This document shows, one piece after another, positions 23,291 to 34,825 of a stretch of 64,000 nt of DNA. Origin of the DNA: Platynereis dumerilii (Eukaryota > Annelida > Polychaeta > Phyllodocida > Nereididae); assembly GCA_026936325.1 (NCBI GenBank), contig JAPTHN010000014.1, positions 24,783,348 to 24,847,347 of the forward strand. The letters are read 5' to 3'. How positions within the stretch are numbered: the stretch's first letter is position 1; each line of letters begins with the position of its first letter. A program made the translations under genes and the position numbers. Below the pieces are notes generated by a model that saw only the letters and a program-made list of their open reading frames with translations, had not been told where the DNA came from and did no database searches.

Positions 23291-24510
23291 AATAGTACAC
23301 ATGTGATATAAAATAGAACCTGTTATGTTGTTCCAAAATGTCTATATAGTTTTAACAAAGTTTCAAAGAACTTCAGCAACAAGTGCAAAGTGATGATAAG
23401 GACCTTTTCATAGCAAGGACTGAATAAACCTTCTTTTAAAAACTCTTCACTTAGAGCCTGAAGTGAGCTCGTAACAAAATTACTTCCTGAAGGACCGGCT
23501 ACTTTGCTTAAAAGATTGACTGTTTGCTTTTCTTGGAACATTGAAGTATCAATTTAAGTGCTACTTTGTGGTGACATCAAATTTTGCACTGCAAGTATTT
23601 CGTTTTTCGTAATTGTTGTATTCAAAATTAAGATTATAATTTTTCCAACAATCCCTAAGAGTGAGACCAGTTATGGGATAAAATAGCCTCTCAATGAACC
23701 ATCCTAAACCAATAACCAGGAACAAGTTTAGAGCATATTCTTTTATTCAGACTGATGCTGTATTCTTCTGCAACCGGACATTCACGAGGTTCATTGCTGT
23801 GAATCACAACTTAGGCTTAGCACCATGTCTAACTAATACAAGAACTCTTTCAATTTACTCCACTTCAATGTAATTAGGTAATATTGATATTTATTTTCTA
23901 TGAGCGACAATTGGATCCTCGGGAGGCAAAGTGAATTATCCTAAATTTTGGCATTTCCATGTTTCAATGGTTTTGGGCATACAATTGTGTCCTCTATTCG
24001 ATGGTTAGGTGACCTACCTTGATTTCCAATAGGAAGGCTATTTTTATAGGGGGTGAACTATCCCAATGTGGCCAAGACTCATTTTAGTTGCAAGACAAAG
24101 TGAACCTACCCACGTATCTCAAGGCAAAGTGAACCAACCCTTACATTTCAAGGCAAAGTGAACTAACCCAACTTTTGATCATTATTGCAGCAATTCCACT
24201 CCTAAGAATGAGGCTGATTAATTAATTTTCAACCAAAGACCTTAAGTACCCTCCCTGGAAAGATCTTAAACTAAGCGCTATCATTTATTTATTTGGCCAA
24301 TTTGACCCAAAATCATCAGCAGTTTCCATCAAATTCTGGGTTGGTTCACTTTGCCTTGTAGTCCGGCAGCCAAACCCCAGATTTCATGGGAACCTCGCAG
24401 TATGGTCTGGACAATGTTTTTTTGTTGATTCTATATCTCTGAGATGTGCTCTTTCAGAATCTGAACGATGCCACTCTGTCATCGTTGGGCAATTTGCATA
24501 ATATGCAAAT

Positions 24511-24995
24511 TAAGGCGGCCATTACCAAAAATCTTGTTCTCGCCTGTATCTCAGTAACTATGCATGATAGCAACATAATTTTGGTGTCTATCCCCATGTT
24601 TTGAGGGCTGAATAATCCAACTAGGCCATTTCCATAAATTTCACACCAATAGTTTTCGCAGAATTGACATATGAGGCCGCCATTACTGAAAATCTTGTTT
24701 CTGACGATATCTCCGAAACTACAGGTGGTATCAAAATAATTTTGGTATCTACCGCCATGTTTTGAGGGTTAAATAATGAGATGAAGCCATTTCAGTGAAC
24801 ATCACACCAATATTTTATATTTAACAGGCATGTTAACAAAGCTGCCATTACTGAAAATTTGGTTTCCAACAATATCTTATTACTTCATATGGTGTCAAAA
24901 CACTATTGGTGCCTATCACCATTGTTTGAGGGATAAAGAAACATATTAAGTTATTTTTATAATGATTAAACAAATATTTTATACTGTATCTCACA
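24511..24995 (+). repeat. Three diverged direct repeats of about 160 bp in each arm
   Basis: Starts near 24511, 24671 and 24836 with 'gccattaccaaaaatcttgt', 'gccattactgaaaatcttgt' and 'gccattactgaaaatttggt'. Each continues with 'tatctc'-like text, a 'ggtgtctatc'-like block and 'catgttttgaggg'. The same three repeats occur inverted at about 28270-28755. They are subterminal repeats of the fold-back element. Confidence 0.7.
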
Positions 24996-25831
24996 ACAAC
25001 CTGAGAAGTTAAGCTGAAAAACCGTGTGATTTACACCATGTGGTTCATCGTTGTGAACCACATGAATAATTATCTGACCTTGTCATGTACACAATGAGTA
25101 GTGAAGTGATGATGTCACAATGTTTTGGGGCTCTGATTGGACAGTGTGGTTGCCAAGAATGTTCTTGGGCCTTCAAGCAAAATAATGCCATATGAAATGA
25201 CTCAATATTTTTGACTGCTGGTTCTATTTTTGTTGTGAGATATAAATTATTATCACTGATTATTTTGTTATTCTGCAATCGGACATTCAAAAGATTCACT
25301 GTTGTGAACCACGTCCCTTTATGTTTTATCAAAGAATGAGCATATGTATATCAAAATAATTGTTGGGAAACCAACTAAGCCATTTCAGAAAGGGCCAAGC
25401 AAATACGTTTGGATAAAGGTGCAAAGTCATTACAGAACAATTATTGCGCTGATGCATCTTGCCATTATTGATTTTTCCTGTGTACGGAAACAAATCACTT
25501 TCAACAATTTTGTCCCTGGGAACTGAACAGTGAACACCACCAATTGCCATGTCCGCACTTCCATTTATTTTAATTCAAGGCTAATTAAGTGCTGAGGAAA
25601 GAGTTTGAATGCTCCAGGCTGCGAGCATATAACATCTTGGGTGAAACAGCAAAATAAATGTCATACCAAATTACAAACATTGAACAGTAATTACCTTATC
25701 AGGTATACTTGTTCTCGCAGTGTGCTTCCCCATGAAATCTGTAAAACATTGATCAAGTAAGCTATTAAACAAGATGTGTCCATAGCAGAATCACACCTTA
25801 TCATATCCAGCACCTCTGGAACAGCTACATT

Positions 25832-26039
25832 CACTGTAAAATTTTAAATTCTGAGTTTGCTCAAATGATTGAGTGAGATGGTTGCACAATTTGTTTGAGC
25901 CATGATAGCTTGCCGTTTTGAGTTATGATAATCTTTATGTTGTTATAACTTGCAAACAACAAGCTATCTTGGCTCAAAGGAATTGTGCAACCATCTCACT
26001 CAATCAATTAAGCTAACTCAAAATTCAAAATTTACAGTG
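25832..26039. mobile_element. 208-bp palindromic MITE in the left arm
   Basis: Ends CACTGTAAAATTTTAAATTC and, reversed, CACTGTAAATTTTGAATTTT. The two halves pair over most of the length ('gttgcacaattt' with 'aattgtgcaac'). The right arm, reversed, reads 'acattgttgcttggtcc', whereas the left arm reads 'acatt', MITE, 'ttgtcgcttggtcc'. The right arm is therefore the empty site, and removal restores one TT. The target duplication would be the 2-bp TT (or TT/TA-like). Confidence 0.85.
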
Positions 26040-26207
26040 TTGTCGCTTGGTCCCAATTATGCTGAATTAAGCATTTACCACATCAATCATGTTTCCTTAA
26101 CAGACCTGATGGAATGCAAGATATTGTGAGTAAGAGCCAATTTCCAAATGGCAGTCTAAATATAACATCATCACTCTCCATTTAAATTATTTTTCATAGA
26201 TTGGACA

Positions 26208-26440
26208 CTGTTGAGGCCAGATTTGTCCTCAAGGCCGCCTCGAGGTCATATTTGGATGGGCAAGGCCTTGGATGCCCAATCCTCTGCCCTGGACTCGGTC
26301 TCTGGTGCCTTTGGCTAGTGATGGAAGTCTTTGGACCTGCCTTGAGGCCACATTTTGATGATGGCCTTGGCCTTGGTCTCAGAGGCTCATGCCTCTGTAT
26401 GGGCGGCGAATGTCTCAGCCTCAACTGCAACCCCATGAGT
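26208..26440 (-). repeat. GC-rich 'aaggcc' repeat (family G), left-arm copy
   Basis: Much more GC-rich than its surroundings, with many GGCCTTGG/CCAAGGCC and CCTCGAGG words. Inverted copy at 27065-27300; a third, solitary copy at 37165-37315 ('atccgagaccg', 'aaggccaagtccatcaaaat', 'tcaagacctccaacactg'). All begin or end at a CA(G/C)TGTTG motif. Leu/Gly-rich or Arg/Pro-rich frames of 80-110 codons in both strands stem from this composition, and I do not take them as genes. Confidence 0.65.
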
Positions 26441-26470
26441 GTTGGGCTGTTGGCCTTCTCCTGTGATGTC

Positions 26471-27040
26471 AGCTACTGAATGGGAGTGCATAAGAGGAGA
26501 ACTTGGTCCTTCTATTGTAAGATGAGAGGTTAGGTTCAACTTCTATAAAGCATAAAAGTTAGGCAAGAGGAGAAAAGTAGCTCTGGAGCTGTCCTCCAAT
26601 CAGGGAAGTGGACTCATGCAGAATTGTAAAGAATGGCATTTATATCCCAATACAATGCACAATCTGAAAAAACATTTGAATTTTTATCTTTAAAGCGTCT
26701 TTCCTGTACCCTCAGGATCTTCCAATGGGAGTTATTAACATTGAAAAGTAGTGCATTGGCCTGGTAAAAGCATGAGGACAGTTTCAGAACAGTTCCTACT
26801 GTTTATGATCGCCATACCTGGTCACTGACCAGCCCAGAATTGGCTATTCTCCACAAATAATTGTTAAGAAGTTAATTTCCTTGGTGATATACAACAACTT
26901 TATTAACCTATAAATTTTTTCTAGGGAGATAATTATTTGCTAGCCTTTCAATGAGCTTCAGTAGCAAGCATTGGTTACATTGAATATTATTGTGGCAGTT
27001 GGAGAAGTTTTATTCTTGACAGATTGGCAGAAAAATGTGA
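26471..27040. other. Unique centre of the fold-back element
   Basis: About 570 bp without inverse partner, without an open frame of note and without a repeat I can name. It may be captured sequence, or what is left of an element's interior. Confidence 0.5.
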
Positions 27041-27064
27041 CACAAGCTCCACTTCCAGTTTGGT

Positions 27065-27300
27065 AGTTGAGGCCAAGACATCCGCCACCCAGACTGAGGC
27101 ATGAGCCTCTGAGACTGAGGCCAAGGCCATCAAAACGTGGCCTTGGGGCAAGTCCAGAGGCTTCCATCACTGGCCAAATGCACCCAAGACCGAGTTCAAG
27201 GCAGAGAATTGGGCATCCAAGGCCATGTCCATCGGAATATGACCTCGAGGCCAACCTTGAGGACAAATCCGGACTCGAGAGCTTCAACACTGTCCACTCT
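27065..27300 (+). repeat. Family G repeat, right-arm copy
   Basis: Inverse of 26208-26440. Text includes 'gaggcatgagcctctgagac' and 'cgaggccaaccttgaggaca'. It marks the inner end of the right arm of the fold-back. Confidence 0.65.
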
Positions 27301-29125
27301 GTGAAAAATATTTTAAATGAAAAGTGATGATGGTATATTTAGACTGCCATTTGGAGACTGGCTCACACTCACGATATCTTGCATTCCATCAGGTCTGTTA
27401 AGGAAAAATGATTGATGTGGTAAATGCTTAATTCAGTATAATTAGGACCAAGCAACAATGTTGCTGTTCCAGAGGTGCTGGAAATGATAAGATGTGATTT
27501 TGCTATGGACACATCTTGTTTAATAGCTTACTTGATCAATGTTTTACAGATTTCATGGGGAAGCACACTGCGAGAAGAAGTATACCTGATAAGGAAATTA
27601 CTGTGTCATTGTTTGTAATTTTGTATGACATTTATTTTGGCTGTTTCACTCAAGATGTTATATGCTCACAGACTGGAGCATTCAAACTCTTTCCTTAGCA
27701 CTTTTAAATTAGCCTTGAATAAAAATAAAAGGATGGTGTTCACTGTTCAGTTCCCGGGGACAAAATTGTTGAAAATGACTTGTTTTCGTACACTGATAAA
27801 TCAATAATGGCAAGATGCATCAGCGCAATAATTGTTCTGTAATGACTTTGCACCTTTATCCAAACGTATTTGCTTGGCCCTTTCTGAAATGGCTTAGTTG
27901 GTTTCCCAACAATTATTTTGATATACATATGCTCATTCTTTGATAAAACATAAAGGGATGTGGTTCACAACAGTGAATCTTTTGAATGTCCGATTGCAGA
28001 ATAACACAATAATCAGTGATAATAAGGTATATCTCACAACAAAAATAGAACCAGCAGTCAAAAATATTGAGTCATTTCATATAGCATTATGTTGCTTGAA
28101 GGCCCAAGAACATTCTTGGCAACCACACCGACCAATCAGAGTCCCAAAACATTGTGACATCATGACTTCACTACTCATTGTGTACATGACAAGGTCAGAT
28201 AATTATTCATGTGATTCACAATGATGGCAAAGTTGAACCACATGGTGTAAAACACATGGTTTTTCAGCTTAACTTCTCAGGTTGTTGTGAGATACAGTAT
28301 GAAATATTTGTTTAATCATTATAAAAATAACTTAATATGTTTCTTTATATCCCTCAAAACATGGTGATAGGCACCAATAGTGTTTTGACACCATATGAAG
28401 TAATAAGATATTGTCTGAAACCAGATTTTCAGTAATAGCAGCTTTGTTAACACGCCTGTTAGATACAAAATATTGGTGTGATGTTTACTGAAGTGGCTTC
28501 ATCTCATTATTTGACCCTCAAAACATGGCGGTAGATACCAAAATTATTTTGATACCACCTGTAGTTTCGGAGATATCGTCAGAAACAAGATTTTCAGTAA
28601 TGGCGGCCTCAATATGTCAATTCTGCGAAAACTATTGGTGTGAAATTTATGGAAATGGCCTAGTTGGATTACATGGGGATAGACACCAAAATTATGTTGA
28701 TATCATGCATAGTTATTGAGATACAGGCGAGAACAAGATTTTTGGTAATGGCCGCCTTAATTTGCATATTATGCAAATTGCCCAACGATGACAGAGTGGC
28801 ATCGTTCAGATTCTGAAAGAGCACATCTCAGAGATATAGAATCAACAAAAAAACGCTGTCCAGACCCTACTGCGAGGTTGTAGCTCACCGCCGCCGGACT
28901 ATTGCGATGGATGTTCTCATTAATCGCCATTTTCCATGTGGAAAAAATTTAGACCATTAAACTATTTAAAAAAATTGTTAATTTCAAAATCCCTAATCAG
29001 GCTGTTGTCATTGTAAATAGCTCCAAAACAATGAGCATTACAAATATGGTCAAAATTGTTTTTGCCATTTCCCAAATTTAGAATTTCAGGGTTGGTTCAC
29101 TTTGCCTCCCGGTGATCCAATTGTG

Positions 29126-29945
29126 ATTGATCATGGGACATCACACTCATCTTAAATGAATTTAATTTGTAAATATCAATGCTAAATAAAATTGTAATTA
29201 TACTTACTTTCCGAAGACTCAGACTCAGACTTAGACTCAGGGTGCATTTATTCAACGCACATATATGTTTACAGACAGTATTGAATTGGCAAAATTACTA
29301 ATGGCGGCAGACCCACCAAAGAAAGGGATTATGGTCCCTGATGGTTGGCCACCCCAAAGAAACACATTTTAAAATTTCTCTTTAATTTTTTTAATTGAGT
29401 TTGAGTTCCTGATAGGCTAATGGTTACAGGCGCTTGACTGTGCTACCGGTCTGGCTGTGAAGTCGTGGGTTTCACTCCCACTCCTGGAACTCAATTTGGT
29501 CCGAGCCCATGGGACATTAAATGGAGGGCGGTTGTATCCAATGTTCTGTGCTGCATGGGGCAATTGAAAGACCCTGGACATCCCTGATTTAACAGAGTAT
29601 GTACCAGATTCACAGTCTTCTCATCATATGGCAGTCACCAACATTAGAGAATGCTATGGCATTGGAACCTTGGGCAGTGTTCCCCTTGTCCTTGTCCATG
29701 GGTGCCCTGATATCATAATGGAAGGCTCAATAATGGAAGGCTCACAACAACTTTCGTGTCCACAGTGCAATGCTTGACTGATAATTTTGTGCACTGTAAA
29801 AAAATACAATTAATCATTACATAGTTCTTATACACACCTAAGTTTCTCAGTGTCACACATAATTATATGGAAACAAGCACATTATGCCTAATTTTCAACA
29901 AACCCGAACAGAGTAAAATTATCTTTTGTTTTCTTGAAGTTAAAA
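29126..29945 (+). repeat. Family-U terminal part with SINE, end of unit 1
   Basis: Matches 34010-34825 nearly throughout ('gattgatcatgggacatcac', 'ctcagacttagactcagggt', 'gcggcagacccaccaaagaa'). Divergence by eye is about 5-8%, so units 1 and 2 separated much more recently than copy 0. Confidence 0.75.
29403..29780 (+). mobile_element. tRNA-derived SINE (family S2), unit 1 copy
   Basis: Starts with a tRNA-like region: A-box-like ATAGGCTAATGGTTA and B-box-like GGTTTCACTCC (29468), with GTGGG/CCCAC able to form a T stem. A 7-bp outer match, GAGTTCC/GGAACTC, encloses the region. The unrelated body ('gcatggggcaattgaaagac', 'cctggacatccctgattt') follows. The same insertion in unit 2 at 34288 shows that the SINE predates the duplication. 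The head is degenerate, so it is not a functional tRNA. Confidence 0.65.
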
Positions 29946-32489
29946 ATGACCGGTTCCGGCAGTATCAGTAGAAATTAACAAACCTAATGTTTTTACACTT
30001 GGAGCCCATATGATACTACATACCACATTCAATATACTTTTTCTCTCACATGATATTTAATGCACACATTCATGTTTTCATCGAAGCTGTTTATAGAAAT
30101 ATTTTGCGAGAGACTGAAAAACTTCCTATTGTCTGCAATTTGATTGAAGTTCATGCAAGATACATTATATATTCATCGAAATTTGATGCTATGCAAAGGG
30201 ACTCAACTAAACATATATGTTGCAATCTATCCCCGGGGTCATAACATTATATACTGTTTTTCATCTCTTTGACAAAATGCCGGGAAGAATGAAGCACAAT
30301 ACATAGATATATCTCCAAATTTTTTCTGTCTTCACAACTCCTTGCAGCTTTGGGAATATGCATTATATGAAGATCCGAAGTATACCTTTTCATAATTATG
30401 ATACCATTTTCAACAAAGAAGTGCGTACAATCTGAGAAAACTCTCCTTCTCTCAAATAAATGCATTTGTAGTGTCTTTGGGTCTCAAGTATATTGTGAAG
30501 TAGTATTCTGCATCATTATCAGATATGTATGTGTGATATGTGAAGATAATTGGATAAAGCCAGCTATCAGATCCCAAGGTAGATGGAAATGTGATTTATA
30601 TGAAATATGAATGGCAAATCAGAAAGAGGAGAGGGGAGGGCAGACTGGGATGTGCATAAGATACACTGTACCACATGTTTGGAAGTCTTCCCATTTAAAT
30701 GTATTTGGCCACTTAATCCTCAAACTACACTTTAACACTTCTTCCTTCCCATTTAGAGGTTATGTTTCTACATACTGACATATACATGTACAGTGCAAGA
30801 AGATACTAATGCGTCTCTTATTCCATTGTTTTTCAACAAATATATTACATAAATTGCCAAAATGCTAATTCATGCAATCAGAGACTCCATAAGTTAAAAT
30901 CACCAAGTTACAATCAAACTAATTGAACCTGTTATTTATCCAATACCACATGCAACACAACACATGGGTCTTGAAAAAATTAATCTTACATGAGATATAT
31001 GTAAAAGGAATATGCTTTACATCTGCTGCAAAAAACTGGTCAAGCCTCTGACATGAGTGCACATACAGACTTCATAATAGTCCCTGATGACCAAGCATTA
31101 GAGCTGCTTGATGGGTGCAAATATGTTTGGATTTCTTTTGGGACTTCCAACTCAATCTTGGTGTATAATATCATATCCCTAACAGCCGTCACAAGTTCTG
31201 GATTTTTTGCCTATGTAATACATCTGAAGATATTACTTATAAGCACTTAGATGTGATGGCTTCATAAGACTTATAAAACAGTATACAAAGAGATCAAGGC
31301 TCCGTAAGAGGAGGCATAATCTTGTAGCAGCATATAATACAGTATCATTTGTAAGTGAGTGAAACGGTGTTGTTTTGCCATGGAGTCAACAGATAACATC
31401 TTCCACCAAACTGCCTGCAGAAAAATGAATTCTCATTTAATGAGTTGGTAACACATTGGACCATAATGGAGAATATTTGTGCCAACTGGGATGATTGTTC
31501 CGATGGCAAACCATTACATGTTTCACTTACTTACAGTCAGCACTGTATGCCACAAATGGATATATTATATCCTGGTTCAAGGTATAAAAGCAAATTGTTT
31601 GATAATTTAATTTTGTGGCTTGCCAGGGGTAACAATCATTGATGATTCATCTAAAAGCAGTATGCATATATTATTCTCTTAAAGATTACTATATATCAGA
31701 TAATATATCTCATAGAAAACACATTGACTAAGTGGGAGGCTCTGAGAAGTAAATTGTAGTCCATCGCCGAAGGCACCAAGAAAAAAGCAAACAATAAATC
31801 TTTGAAGTAAGTAGCTGGCCTTTCAGAAATTGATTCGGTTAGAAGTTTGCTTCAAGGCTCCTAAGGTGGAGTATGGCCGTAAAACACTCTCTGGTCAGCA
31901 TTTATAAATTGTGGCTGAAAGCATTCATTTATTGTACCTGCTTGCCAGAGCCTGGTGTTTTATGGGCAAAAAGATATGATAATTTATCATGGCAACTAAA
32001 CAATAAACTACCATAAAAATATTGGCAATAGGACTATGGTTTTTCACCATTATTCATCTCAAAGTGACAAATTTGTTTTCCACTTTAGACAATAATCAAT
32101 GATTAGGAGCATGTTTTATATGTTTGATATCAGTCATATTTCGTAACTCTTTTTTTATGTTATTTGCAGGCTCAACTACAACATTACTTCAGAGATATAC
32201 TTGTTGATCTGTGTTAGTGTTGTAGTTTTCACTTTACTGTAGATACTACCATCATCAATTAGTACGGACATTCACGTTTACAAGCTCAATTCCTTGGGAG
32301 TGGAGAACATTGTTCCACCATTACAAGTACATTGTTAAGTTAAGTACATTGTACTTACATTGTTAAGTCTCTAGTCAAACATGGAGTCAAACATCCATTT
32401 GCACTCAAGTGGGGTGAAACATATTCAAGGGGGATCTGACCTATGTCCAGTCTCTCTGGAACATGTGGCTGAAGATTCATGTGGAGTCA

Positions 32490-32830
32490 ATGTGTAACAT
32501 GTTGAGGACTCCCACTCTCTATCCCATTTCATCAATCAACCCCCATGGGAGCCCAGAACTAGGATTTTTTAACACCTTATCTATCATAGTCACAGATTTG
32601 GCTACCATCCACCACAACCTTAATAATAGAAACGACACTCATACAAAGGGGTGACCAATATTACATCTCATCCATAAGACATCCCGCTGGGAATTTGCTC
32701 TTGAAGGTCCACTGAACAATTCTGGATTCCCCACCGAGGATTTGAATGCATGCAGACTTTCAGCAGAGCAGTTCTGACCCGAACCTGTATAATTTGACCA
32801 AGGTAACATCAATAGTACACATGTGATATA
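32490..32830 (+). repeat. SINE S1 fragment in unit 2
   Basis: 'gtaacatgttgaggactccc', 'ccatttcatcaatcaacccc' and 'gggagcccagaactagg' follow the S1 body order on the plus strand. In unit 1 the same stretch (22740-23070) is in minus orientation. From 32645 on both units agree again. Confidence 0.6.
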
Positions 32831-34287
32831 AAATAGAACCTGTTATGTTGTTCCAAAATGTCTATATAGTTTTAACAAAGTTTCAAAGAACTTCAGCAAC
32901 AAGTGCAAAGTGATGATAAGGACCTTTTCATAGCAAGTGCTGAGCAACTCTTCTTTCAAAAACTCTTCACTAAGAAAGCCTGAAGTGAGGTCCTAACAAA
33001 ATTGCTTCCTGAAGGACTGGCTACTTGCATAAGAGATTGACTGTTTGCCTTTTCTTGGAAAATTGAAGTATCAATTTAAGTGCTACTTTGGCTAGACATC
33101 AAATTTTGCACTGCAAGTATTTCTTTTTTCGTAATCCCTAAGAGCGAGACAAGTTATGGGATAAAATAACCTCTCAATGAACCATCCTAAACCAGGAACA
33201 AGTTTAGAGCACATTCTTTTATTCAGACTGATGCTGTATTCTTCCGCAACCGAGGTTCATTGCTGTTAATCACAACTTAAGACTTAGCATCATTATGATG
33301 GTGACATCATGTCCTTTTTCATCTTGCCAAGGTGTTTTAAGATCTCAGCCATTTTTAAAAACTTCTCATTTTCGAGTTCTAGGGTGCATTTTGGGTTAAT
33401 ATTAACCCTCAAATCGATGTCTAACTAATACAAGAACTCTTTCAATTTACCCCCCTTCAATGTAATTAGGTAATATTGATATTGATTTTCTATGAGCGAT
33501 AATTGCTTTTGTCTTGAGATGGGCCATTGGCTCTAAAAAGTACAATTGCTAAAATGCCATTCATGTAATTTTTATTTTAAGAGCAAATCAATTTTGTGTC
33601 ATTGTCATTGTCATTGTCAATGACTTAGTTACCTGACAAATTGAAAATAGTCATTTTCCACTGATCAACCTTGAGGCTCTCATCCTCACCATTCAATGAG
33701 ATACTTATTCACACCTCTCTGAAGAAAGATTATTCAGTTAAATATTATCTCTTGGCCTTTGGGTCAGTCAGGTTTTCCTTTATGGCCAAATGCTTGGGAA
33801 GATAATCGTGACCTTGCCCCTCGAGCGACTTGGTAAATCACTTGTGTTTTTTCTAAATCTCCTTTGTATGGTTATGTTTGAATTATAATTGGAACGGTTT
33901 CCAAACTTGGGGCTACATAGTATATGCTGAAAATGCGTAGTGCATTGTTTGGCGTGGATAGTTACTCGAATGGGTCAAAATTAGTGGACATTACTTAGTC
34001 CAACATTGTGATTGATCATGGGACATCACACACATCTAAAATGAATTTAATTTGTAAATATCAATGCTAAATAAAATTGTAATTACTTACTTTCTGAAGA
34101 CTCAGACTCAGACTTAGACTCAGGGTGCATTTACTCAACGCACATACATGTTTACAAACAGTATTGAATTGGCAAAATTACTAATGGCGGCAGACCCACC
34201 AAAGAAAGGGATCATGGTCCCTGATGGTTGGCCACCCCAAAAGAAACACATTTTGAAATTTCTCTTTAATTTATTTAAATTGAGTAA

Positions 34288-34680
34288 GAGTTCCCGGTGG
34301 GCTAATGGTTACAGGCGCTTGACTGTGCTACCGGTCTGGCTGTGCGGTTGTGGGTTTGACTCCCACTCCTGGAACTCAATTTGGTCCAAGCCCATGGGAC
34401 ATTAAATGGAGGGGGGTTGTATCCAATATTCTGTGCTGCATGGGGCAACTGAAAGACCCTGGACTTCCCTGAATTAACCGGGTATGTGCCATACTCCCAG
34501 TCTTCTCATCACTCATCATCACATGACAGTCACCAACACTGGAGAATGCTATGGCATGGGAACCTTGGGCAATGTTCCCGTTGTCCTTGTCCAGGGGTGC
34601 CCTGATATCATAATGGAAGGCTCACCACAAATTTCGTGTCCACAGTGCAATGCTTGACTGATAATTTTGTGCACTGTAAA
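34288..34680 (+). mobile_element. tRNA-derived SINE (family S2), unit 2 copy
   Basis: Better preserved head than the 29403 copy: GTGGGCTAATGGTTAC as A box and GGTTTGACTCC (34353) as B box, with a perfect GTGGG/CCCAC stem around the loop TTTGACT. The body ('gggacattaaatggagg', 'gaaagaccctggacttccct') is shared. A fragment of the body also appears inverted at 52258-52305. Confidence 0.7.
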
Positions 34681-34825
34681 AAAATACAATTAATCATCAC
34701 ATAGTTATTTTACACACCTAAGTTTCTCAATGTCACACATAATTATATGGAAACAAGCACATTATGACTAATTTTCTTCAAACCCGATCAGAGTAAAATC
34801 ATCTTTTGTTTTCTTGAAGTTAAAA

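Larger units (their letters stand above)
24361..28899. mobile_element. Long fold-back element, arms about 1.85 kb
   Basis: Two arms, about 24361-26470 (including a 208-bp MITE) and 27040-28899, are inverted copies over nearly their whole length. For example 'gcatcgttcagattctgaaa' (28800) is the inverse of 24454-24473, and 'tgcatattatgcaaattgcc' (28764) is the inverse of 24487-24506. The ends are GTCCGGC/GCCGGAC flanked by TA (24359-24360 and 28900-28901). It is inserted in E3. Neither the arms nor the 570-bp centre has a credible frame; the 60-95-codon frames mirrored between arms are by-products. It resembles fold-back or long-TIR non-autonomous elements; I do not recognise the family. Confidence 0.8.
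23907..29124. mobile_element. Outer element E3 (GGAGGCAAAGTGAA word), split by a fold-back insertion
   Basis: The left end reads ACAATTGGATCCTCGGGAGG then CAAAGTGAA; the right end, reversed, reads ACAATTGGATCACCGGGAGG then CAAAGTGAA. The word AAGGCAAAGTGAACCAACCC recurs inside: three times at 30-bp spacing (24091, 24121, 24151) and in inverse at about 24337 and 29088. Without the insertion at 24361-28899 the element would be about 680 bp. In unit 2 the matching place (33510-34005) lacks it and holds an inverted B segment instead. A precise target duplication is not clear, because the terminal CAATTG is itself palindromic. Confidence 0.65.
20101..29945 (+). repeat. Tandem duplication, unit 1 (family U, expanded by insertions)
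   Basis: Aligns by landmarks with unit 2 (29946-34825). 'ctggcagtatcacctg' pairs with 29950. 'ctcaactgaacatatgtgtt' pairs with 30201. 'taagtgggaggctctgagaa' (22036) pairs with 31729. 'gcaacaagtgcaaagtgatg' (23376) pairs with 32896. 'ggtaatattgatat' (23878) pairs with 33471. Without the 5.2-kb nest at 23907-29124 its length is about 4.6 kb, close to unit 2. No host gene is carried. Confidence 0.75.
29946..34825 (+). repeat. Tandem duplication, unit 2 (family U)
   Basis: About 4.88 kb, repeated upstream as unit 1 and downstream in part as unit 3. It holds S1 sequence (32490-32640, inverted relative to unit 1), a B segment on the minus strand (33600-33840) where unit 1 has the element nest, and the S2 SINE at 34288. 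A 65-codon frame at 31053 has a partly conserved counterpart in unit 1, but substitutions there are as often replacement as silent. Confidence 0.75.

Noticed and set aside
26194-27327. Arg/Pro-rich and Leu/Gly-rich frames of 80-110 codons
   Set aside because: They mirror each other on the two fold-back arms and follow from the GC-rich family G composition. No start context or domain is visible.
24361-28899. A complete autonomous DNA transposon with long TIRs
   Set aside because: The 570-bp centre and both arms lack any transposase-like frame, so only a non-autonomous element can be supported.
31053-31250. A conserved host exon (65-codon frame kept partly in unit 1)
   Set aside because: Between units 1 and 2 replacement changes are as frequent as silent ones, the frame is broken in copy 0 and no domain is recognisable.
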